A stretch of 7,250 bases of DNA from an uncultured Clostridia bacterium (GTDB lineage Bacteria > Bacillota_A > Clostridia > Christensenellales > CAG-138): NCBI GenBank assembly GCA_937877295.1, contig CALFIV010000100.1:1-7250 (forward strand), read 5' to 3'. Positions 1-5,220 of the stretch are shown here, piece by piece. Below the pieces are notes generated by a model. It did not search any database. It saw nothing but the letters and a program-made list of their open reading frames with translations, and had not been told where the DNA came from. Position numbers and translations under genes: made by a program. Each line of letters begins with the position of its first letter. Within the stretch, counting starts at the first letter, position 1.

Positions 1-1
1 G

Positions 2-139
2 GCCGCGCTGCCAGAGGACACGGATGAGCTAACGAAGCTCGCGAACCTCACCCGCATCGAGCTGGATCAAAGCAGCGCAGGCGGCGCGGCGCCGCTGCTG
101 AGCCGGTACGAGATCGTGCTGACGGGAGGCGGGCAATGA
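2..139 (+). CDS. C-terminal end of an LRR protein (5' truncated by window edge)
   Basis: An open frame enters at base 2 and runs 45 codons to a TGA at 137-139. The visible peptide has one leucine-rich-repeat-like stretch (LTKLANLTRIEL) followed by a terminal strand (LLSRYEIVL) and a short Gly-rich tail. The same ending, a last LRR and then an aromatic-acidic-hydrophobic strand, closes the next gene (FDIVLVP), closes the first LRR module of the third gene (NYEVVYP) and ends the third gene (DDYHFWL). This suggests the fragment is the tail of a paralogous membrane-LRR protein, perhaps also TIR-bearing, though nothing N-terminal is visible. Its stop codon overlaps the start of the next gene as ATGA, so the two are probably translated in a coupled way. 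Function beyond an LRR fold cannot be told from 45 residues. Confidence 0.72.
   Translation, partial: AALPEDTDELTKLANLTRIELDQSSAGGAAPLLSRYEIVLTGGGQ
124..129 (+). promoter_or_regulatory. Ribosome binding site of the TIR-LRR gene at 136
   Basis: GGGAGG lies 6 bases before the ATG at 136 and inside the last codons of the upstream gene. Together with the ATGA stop/start overlap at 136-139 it fixes this start and implies translational coupling, so no separate promoter is expected here. Confidence 0.7.
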
Positions 140-1311
140 GCGTCTATTTCAAGCCCTACGAGGGCAACCGCCCGTTCCTGTTCATCAGCTACGCCCATCG
201 CGATTCCGAGGCGGTCCTAAAAACCATCACGCTGCTCCATGACCGCAAGCTGCGCCTGTGGTATGACGAGGGCATTCCCGCCGGCAGCGACTGGCCGAAG
301 AACATTGAGCAGCACATGCAAAGCTGTTCGATGGTTCTGTTTTTCGTCTCTGAAACCGCTTTGGCTTCCGCCAACTGTTTGAGCGAGATCGAAGCCGCGC
401 TTGCGCAAAAAAAGCCCGTGCTGACGCTTCCGCTGGAAACGACGCTGCCGGACGCCGATTGGAGCGCGCTTTTGTCGCAGTGCACGCCGCTCGCATCCGC
501 CCCCGATGCGCATACGCGTGCCGATTCGGTGCTGTCGTGCAAGCAGATCACGCGTGCGTATTATCGAAAGCCGCTGGAAAATCTGCGATTCGATTGGCTT
601 GTGCTTGTGCTCGCGCTGCTGCTGTTTGCCGCCGCAGCGGCGGGGCTGTATGTGCTGATGACGGGACGGTTGGATCGCTATATCCTTCCGCCGCCGACGC
701 CCGCACCCACCGCGCGTCTGACGCCGAGCGCAACGCCCGTGTCCACCGCAACGCCGGAGCCGACGGCGACGCCATATGTGCCCGGCATGGAAAAGGTCGT
801 CTTTCCCGACGCAAAACAGGAGACGGCGGTGCGCGACGCACTTGACATTCCCAACGGGGATATCACGCTCTCCGATCTCGGCAGCATCACGGAGCTACAC
901 TTCTGCGGCACGATGGTGCTGAACGATCTTTCCGGCGTAGCGTATGCCGACGGCGTGTATACGGTAAACTCCGCAAAGCCGCTCATGGGACCCGTTTCGG
1001 ATCTTTCGGTGATCGGACGCATGCCGTATCTAAATAAGCTTTCGCTGATCATGCAGCCGGTGCAGTCGCTTGCCTCGCTCGAACGGCTCGTGCTGCTGAA
1101 CGAATTGAGCCTTGCGGGATGCGAAAGCGTGGACCTTTCTACGCTCCCGCCGCTTTCGAGCCTCAGCGTTTTGCATCTTGAACACAGCAATGTGCGCGAT
1201 CTTTCCGCGCTGAATACGCAGCCCGCACTGAAAACCGTGACCGTAAGCATCGAAATGCTGCCGCTGATCTTTTCGGACGATGCGGCGTTTGACATTGTAT
1301 TGGTACCGTAA
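136..1311 (+). CDS. Membrane-anchored TIR domain protein with C-terminal LRR ectodomain
   Basis: Encodes 391 residues. Residues about 14-100 form a TIR domain of the bacterial TIR_2 type: a first strand and box (LFISYAHRDS, 15-24), the WYDEGIPAG loop (42-50), the VLFFVSE strand (67-73) and the helix SANCLSEIEAAL (78-89). E84 sits where catalytic glutamates of NAD-cleaving TIRs lie, so NADase or cyclase activity is plausible but unproven. Residues about 154-176 are one hydrophobic span. Residues 185-215 are a Pro/Thr-rich linker, and about 230-391 hold roughly four short internalin-like LRRs (for example SDLSVIGRMPYLNKLSL) ending in a capping strand. The likely topology is TIR in the cytosol and LRRs outside; charges flanking the span do not settle this. 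The start is supported by GGGAGG and the ATGA overlap. The gene lies in a probable operon with a larger paralog and an HD-RyR protein. Most likely role: signal-receiving receptor with an enzymatic TIR. A plain protein-interaction TIR is the alternative. Confidence 0.88.
   Translation: MSVYFKPYEGNRPFLFISYAHRDSEAVLKTITLLHDRKLRLWYDEGIPAGSDWPKNIEQHMQSCSMVLFFVSETALASANCLSEIEAALAQKKPVLTLPLETTLPDADWSALLSQCTPLASAPDAHTRADSVLSCKQITRAYYRKPLENLRFDWLVLVLALLLFAAAAAGLYVLMTGRLDRYILPPPTPAPTARLTPSATPVSTATPEPTATPYVPGMEKVVFPDAKQETAVRDALDIPNGDITLSDLGSITELHFCGTMVLNDLSGVAYADGVYTVNSAKPLMGPVSDLSVIGRMPYLNKLSLIMQPVQSLASLERLVLLNELSLAGCESVDLSTLPPLSSLSVLHLEHSNVRDLSALNTQPALKTVTVSIEMLPLIFSDDAAFDIVLVP
688..780 (+). other. 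Pro/Thr-rich low-complexity linker in the TIR-LRR protein
   Basis: Codons 185-215 of the gene at 136 are dominated by Pro, Thr and Ala (repeating TPxPT and ATP units). The stretch directly follows the membrane span and separates it from the LRR domain. Such linkers are typical extracytoplasmic spacers in Gram-positive surface proteins, which supports the LRR part being outside the membrane. A shorter version (about residues 160-178, TPAPTAVP) sits at the same place in the next gene. Confidence 0.75.
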
Positions 1312-1329
1312 CCATCCAAACAATAGATC

Positions 1330-1336
1330 AAGGAGG
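1330..1336 (+). promoter_or_regulatory. Ribosome binding site of the large LRR gene
   Basis: AAGGAGG lies 5 bases upstream of the ATG at 1342, in the 30-base gap after the TAA at 1309-1311. It is a near-perfect Shine-Dalgarno sequence and decides this start. The gap shows no room or motif for a terminator, so the gene is probably co-transcribed with its upstream neighbour. Confidence 0.8.
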
Positions 1337-1341
1337 CTTAC

Positions 1342-4300
1342 ATGGCAAAAGCAACGTACCGAAAAAAGAAGCTGTTCCCCCTCTATGCGAGCGCCGATCA
1401 GGCGAAGGTTCAACCGATCCTCGATACGCTGAAAGCAAAGGGTTTTCCGATCGCAGAAGCAGGCGAAGCGCCGAACAAAAGCGGCGTAATGCTGCTGTTT
1501 CTTTCCGAACGGCTCAAAGACGAACCGGCGATTCTTGACACGTTCTTTGCCAATGACGCGAAGGGCGCGGAAGCGATTCCGGTGAACTTAGATGGGTCGA
1601 ACCCGCCGGAGCTTTTGAAAAACGCGCTTTATTCGCGTAATACGATCTTTGCGGAGCGCTACTCCGTCGACGAGCTTACGGAGCGCATCGCGACCGCAAA
1701 GCCGTTTGAGACGGCAAAAAAGCCCTTGCCGATCATTCTGATCGCCGCTGCCGCCGCGCTGGTGATCGCCGGAGCGATCTTTTTGATCACAAAACTGCTG
1801 CCCGCAAAGGAGACGGTCGCCGCTGAACCCGAGGTCACGCCCGCGCCGACGGCAGTGCCGATCATCCCCGCCGAAGCCGGTCTTTTGCCCGAGGACCTCG
1901 AGAGCGTACACGAGCTGATCATCATGGGCGATACGCTGCACTACTTCACCGGTCGCGAGGGCTGGGTCTCGCAGCGCGGCTGGGCGCGCGTCGGCGCGGA
2001 GTACTTCGCGAGCCACGGAGAGCAGGACGGCGAAGTGCATTGGTACAGCAAAGAAGACGGGCACGAAATCGAGATGGCGGAATGGACCGATCTTGACTTT
2101 TTGCGCTACATGAAGAACGTGAAGATGATCACGCTCGTGCGGGTCAAAGGCGCGCTCCCCGATCTTTCGGGCCTTGAAAAGCTCGACAATGTGGAGCTGT
2201 TCGAATGCGATATTGCCGACATCGAAGGCCTCCGCGGAACGAGGATCACGCACTTAGGCTATTCCGGCAATACGCTGACCGATTTCTCCCCGCTGTCCGA
2301 CTGCGCGCGTCTCCGCAGCGTCAACCTGACGCTGTTCGATCCGATCCCGCAGGATCTGACCTCATTCGGACCGCCGAGCCTGACCGAGCTTATGATTGAC
2401 ACCGACAGTTCATCGCGATCGGTCGACCTTTCGGGACTGAAAAACTGTCCGGAGCTGACCAGCGTTACGCTTGACAGTCTGCCTTTGACTGATCTCGACT
2501 GTCTTTCCGCGTGCAAAAAACTGCGCGAACTGGAGCTTGTGACCATGTCGGGGCTTCGAAGCATCAATGGCTTGCAGAATCATCAGCAACTGGTGCGCCT
2601 GTTTGTGGATTATCAGAGCGAAGATCTGTCTGACATGTCCGCGCTTTCGGACAATACGAGTCTCCAATATGTCGACCTGCACAACAACGCGCTTTCCGAC
2701 CTTTCCTGGCTTTCCAATGCGACGAATTTACAGGAATTGCAGCTTTGGTATACGAACGGCGTACGCACTCTCCGCGGGCTCGAAGACCATACGAAGCTGC
2801 ACAGCCTGTACATCCAGGGGCTCGAACGGCTCACCGACATCTCCGCGCTCGGAAGCTGCACGGGGCTTCAGCAGATCACCATGAGCGAGGTGTTTGACCT
2901 TGCGGATATTTCCCCGATCGTCAAGCTGCCGCGGCTCAACGACCTGCAAATCTACGGCTCACGGCTCGAGGACGTCAATTTCCTTTCAGACATTGTCAAC
3001 AAAAACGGCTTTAGCTTCGGCATTGCGGAGGTACGGGACTGGTCGGGACTCGAAGCGATCAAAAACTACAATTTCCTGAACGTCACCGACCGCACCAGCA
3101 GCGCACTGCCCTATCTCAAGGACGCGAAGGTCAACACCTTCGAACTCTGGTGCCGCAGCGGCGTCAGTGATTGGAGCCGGGAGCCGCTCGACTGGTCGCA
3201 GTTCCCGACCGTCTCTCAGGAGCTGCGGCTGCACGGCGTCGTATCGCTTTCGGGGATGCCGGAGCTTTCGCTGCATCGGTTGAGCATTGACGATTCGCAG
3301 CTTTTAAACTCGCTCGACGGTATTCAGAACCTGCTTGCCACGCGCTACGGCACGCTGTATCTGGAAATCACCGGCTGTCCGCGCTTGACTGACTGGTCAG
3401 CGATGAACGGATTGAAATTCAACCAGATCTATCTGGACAGCACCTTTACCCTGCCCGATTTCTTGACGTTCGAAGCGGATTGGATCTCGCTTTGTACGCC
3501 GGTCGATCTCCATGATCTGCACTGCTTCGACGGCATGAACCCCGAAGAGAGCGTTTCGATCGAGCTGATCGAAACCAACGACGTGACCGACCTTTCCCCG
3601 CTGTACGGGATCAAAAACGGCAACGTGCTGAAGATCCCGGCGCATCTTCAGGAGCAGGCGCAGCTGCTTGTGGACAGCGGCAATTTCCGCAATTACGAGG
3701 TCGTCTATCCGGACGAATGGTGGGAGCCCGCCGAATTCGACGTCATGCTTCTCTCGCTTGACGAGCTGGACACGCTGCCGAGCGCGGTATTGAAGCGCGT
3801 GAACAAACTGAACATGGTGGGCGATGTGATCTTCAGCTGGGACGATTACTGGGTGGATCAGCAATGGGATGACGGACAGGCGACCTTTACGCTGCGATCC
3901 AACGACGGTGACGAAAGCCACGATATCGTGATCGAGAATCGCGGCACGCTGACGGATTTTTCGAAGCTCGCTGTTTTGACGGGTCTCGAGGAGCTTTCCC
4001 TGCAGTATCAGTCGTTCGACTCGCTTGAAGGCGCGCAGAACCTTGAAAACCTCTGGAAGCTTGAGGTCGCGTTCACGCCGTCGCTTACCGACGCGTCCGC
4101 GGCGTTTACGCTGCAAAATCTCGAAGAGCTGCGGCTGCAGTACACCGGCGTCACAAGCCTCATGGGCGTGCAGAATCTTACAAAGCTCCGTTGGGTGGAT
4201 TTCAACGGGCTGAACCTCGACGATCTGACGCCGCTTGCCGCCATCCCGGAGGACTGTGATTTCTCGTTCGATTTCCCGCTGATGACGGTCGAAGAATTTA

Positions 4301-5187
4301 TGGCTCTGCCGGAGGGCGTGCTTGACATGATCGGAGAGATCGCGATTTCCGGAAACTACGTGCACAGCCCGTGGGGCGATTGGCAGTTTGAAACCGACTG
4401 GGGTACGCACAAAACCTATATGCACTGCAACAGCACCGGCGAGCGTATTCCTTGCGAAGTCGGACCCGTCACGGACCTCAACGACCTTCCCGTGATGAAA
4501 AACCTTCGGAATTTGCAGATCAACCGGCAGCCGATCGAAAATCTGAACGGCGTTGAAAAGCAGCCGAACATGCGGCAGTTCCGTATGCAGTGGTGCCCGG
4601 GCGTGACGGACGTTTCCCTGCTGTTTACCCTGCCGCAAATCGAAGATATCAGCGTGCGCGATTCGAACGTCACGTCTCTACAGGGCATCGGCGCGCTCAA
4701 GCATCTGACCCGCGTGGACTTCGGCGGAGGCGGCGTGCCGATCCATACGCTGTCGTGGCTTGAAGAAATCGACTTCACCTATGCCGAAACGCCGGACGAG
4801 AACGGCGACGTGCCGCACTTCGATCTGCAGATCGACTGGTGGGACCTTGATGATGATGCGGAGTATCAATATCTTGCGCTTGTGCCTGAATACAGCTTCC
4901 TGAACATCAACGGGCATCAGGCATCGAAGTGGGTGGATGTGCTGAAAGACAAGCGGATCGGAGGCATCGCCGTGCAGGAATGCAAGTTCGACAACGAGAC
5001 GTTCAAAACGTTCATCGAACAGCATCCGGAGCTTACGGAGATCAATATACCCAACAATCCCCGGCTCACGGACATTTCGATTCTGCTGACGCTTAAGAAT
5101 CTGCGCAATGTCTGGATCTCTGACAATATGCGGCAGGCGAGAGAATCGCTCGGCGACGATTATCACTTCTGGCTGGGAAACGAATGA
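1342..5187 (+). CDS. Giant membrane-anchored LRR protein with degenerate N-terminal TIR-like domain
   Basis: Encodes 1281 residues. Residues about 10-100 look like a shrunken TIR fold: an opening strand LFPLYASADQ (11-20), then VMLLFLSERL (49-58) and AIPVNL (78-83), matching in order the strands of the neighbouring TIR. The WYDEG loop region is missing, and the position of the catalytic glutamate appears to be D66, so NADase activity is unlikely. Residues about 128-150 are one membrane span with Lys on the N-terminal side (K126, K127), consistent with N-in. A short Pro-rich linker follows. The rest is extracytoplasmic LRRs: a large module (residues about 181-793, near 19 repeats of 21-24 residues with consensus LsxLxxxxxLxxLxL) and two short four-repeat modules (about 803-979 and 980-1150). 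An irregular C-terminal part with one or two further repeats ends in a capping strand. Likely role: ligand-binding co-receptor or scaffold for the catalytic TIR paralog upstream. No known named family is recognised. Confidence 0.88.
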   Translation: MAKATYRKKKLFPLYASADQAKVQPILDTLKAKGFPIAEAGEAPNKSGVMLLFLSERLKDEPAILDTFFANDAKGAEAIPVNLDGSNPPELLKNALYSRNTIFAERYSVDELTERIATAKPFETAKKPLPIILIAAAAALVIAGAIFLITKLLPAKETVAAEPEVTPAPTAVPIIPAEAGLLPEDLESVHELIIMGDTLHYFTGREGWVSQRGWARVGAEYFASHGEQDGEVHWYSKEDGHEIEMAEWTDLDFLRYMKNVKMITLVRVKGALPDLSGLEKLDNVELFECDIADIEGLRGTRITHLGYSGNTLTDFSPLSDCARLRSVNLTLFDPIPQDLTSFGPPSLTELMIDTDSSSRSVDLSGLKNCPELTSVTLDSLPLTDLDCLSACKKLRELELVTMSGLRSINGLQNHQQLVRLFVDYQSEDLSDMSALSDNTSLQYVDLHNNALSDLSWLSNATNLQELQLWYTNGVRTLRGLEDHTKLHSLYIQGLERLTDISALGSCTGLQQITMSEVFDLADISPIVKLPRLNDLQIYGSRLEDVNFLSDIVNKNGFSFGIAEVRDWSGLEAIKNYNFLNVTDRTSSALPYLKDAKVNTFELWCRSGVSDWSREPLDWSQFPTVSQELRLHGVVSLSGMPELSLHRLSIDDSQLLNSLDGIQNLLATRYGTLYLEITGCPRLTDWSAMNGLKFNQIYLDSTFTLPDFLTFEADWISLCTPVDLHDLHCFDGMNPEESVSIELIETNDVTDLSPLYGIKNGNVLKIPAHLQEQAQLLVDSGNFRNYEVVYPDEWWEPAEFDVMLLSLDELDTLPSAVLKRVNKLNMVGDVIFSWDDYWVDQQWDDGQATFTLRSNDGDESHDIVIENRGTLTDFSKLAVLTGLEELSLQYQSFDSLEGAQNLENLWKLEVAFTPSLTDASAAFTLQNLEELRLQYTGVTSLMGVQNLTKLRWVDFNGLNLDDLTPLAAIPEDCDFSFDFPLMTVEEFMALPEGVLDMIGEIAISGNYVHSPWGDWQFETDWGTHKTYMHCNSTGERIPCEVGPVTDLNDLPVMKNLRNLQINRQPIENLNGVEKQPNMRQFRMQWCPGVTDVSLLFTLPQIEDISVRDSNVTSLQGIGALKHLTRVDFGGGGVPIHTLSWLEEIDFTYAETPDENGDVPHFDLQIDWWDLDDDAEYQYLALVPEYSFLNINGHQASKWVDVLKDKRIGGIAVQECKFDNETFKTFIEQHPELTEINIPNNPRLTDISILLTLKNLRNVWISDNMRQARESLGDDYHFWLGNE
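1369..1641 (+). other. Degenerate TIR-like domain (codons about 10-100 of the large LRR protein)
   Basis: Order and spacing of hydrophobic strands match the TIR domain of the upstream gene: LFPLYASADQ against LFISYAHRDS, LLFLSE against LFFVSE, and IPVNLD against LPLETT. About a dozen residues are lost between the first helix and the LLFLSE strand, including the WYDEG loop. The helix after LLFLSE reads AILDTFFA where the paralog has CLSEIEAA, placing Asp at the catalytic Glu position. The assignment comes from hand alignment only, so it is moderately supported. Confidence 0.6.
3748..4791 (+). repeat. Two tandem capped LRR modules (diverged protein-level duplication)
   Basis: Codons about 803-979 and 980-1150 of the large LRR protein share one layout. 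Each opens with a cap of the form LPxxVLxxIxxLxxxG (812-828 and 989-1005), then a tryptophan-rich insertion (W833, W837, W842; W1011, W1014, W1020), then four LRRs in the same order. The third repeat in each contains FTLxxxE with VTS at its end, and the fourth contains L-x-G and ends in VDF. The similarity is evident in protein but diverged, so this is an old duplication. A related cap (residues 182-197, W208, W214) opens the large first module. Confidence 0.75.
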
Positions 5188-5205
5188 TTCTATAAAGATT
5201 CATAC

Positions 5206-5212
5206 AGGGAGG
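5206..5212 (+). promoter_or_regulatory. Ribosome binding site of the HD-RyR gene
   Basis: AGGGAGG lies 8 bases before the ATG at 5221 in a 33-base gap after the TGA at 5185-5187. Another ATG at 5214 is too close to this site and opens a frame of only 19 codons, so 5221 is the start. Confidence 0.8.
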
Positions 5213-5220
5213 AATGAAAC

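Noticed and set aside
678..1331. Minus-strand open frame of 217 codons over the linker and LRRs of the first TIR gene
   Set aside because: Its Ser/Gly/Val-rich translation mirrors the repetitive plus-strand Pro/Thr linker. No start signal or family is recognisable.
1312..1341. Terminator or promoter between the two TIR/LRR genes
   Set aside because: The 30-base gap holds only a ribosome binding site; no GC stem with a T-run and no promoter boxes are visible.
2089..3720. DNA-level tandem repeats in the LRR array
   Set aside because: The periodicity is at the protein level (21-24 residues) and the DNA units are strongly diverged, so it is not a nucleotide repeat or CRISPR-like array.
3397..4638. 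Minus-strand open frame of 413 codons inside the large LRR gene
   Set aside because: It is wholly antisense to a frame with clear LRR periodicity, its translation is rich in Arg, His and Val without recognisable domains, and it has no ribosome binding context. It is a composition effect of the GC-rich coding strand.
5188..5220. Possible promoter (TATAAA at 5191-5196) or small hairpin (TTCAT / ATGAA) between the large LRR gene and the HD gene
   Set aside because: No -35-like element is placed 16-18 bases upstream of the TATAAA, and the hairpin stem is only 5 mostly A/T pairs around the ribosome binding site. Chance is the simpler explanation in such a short gap.
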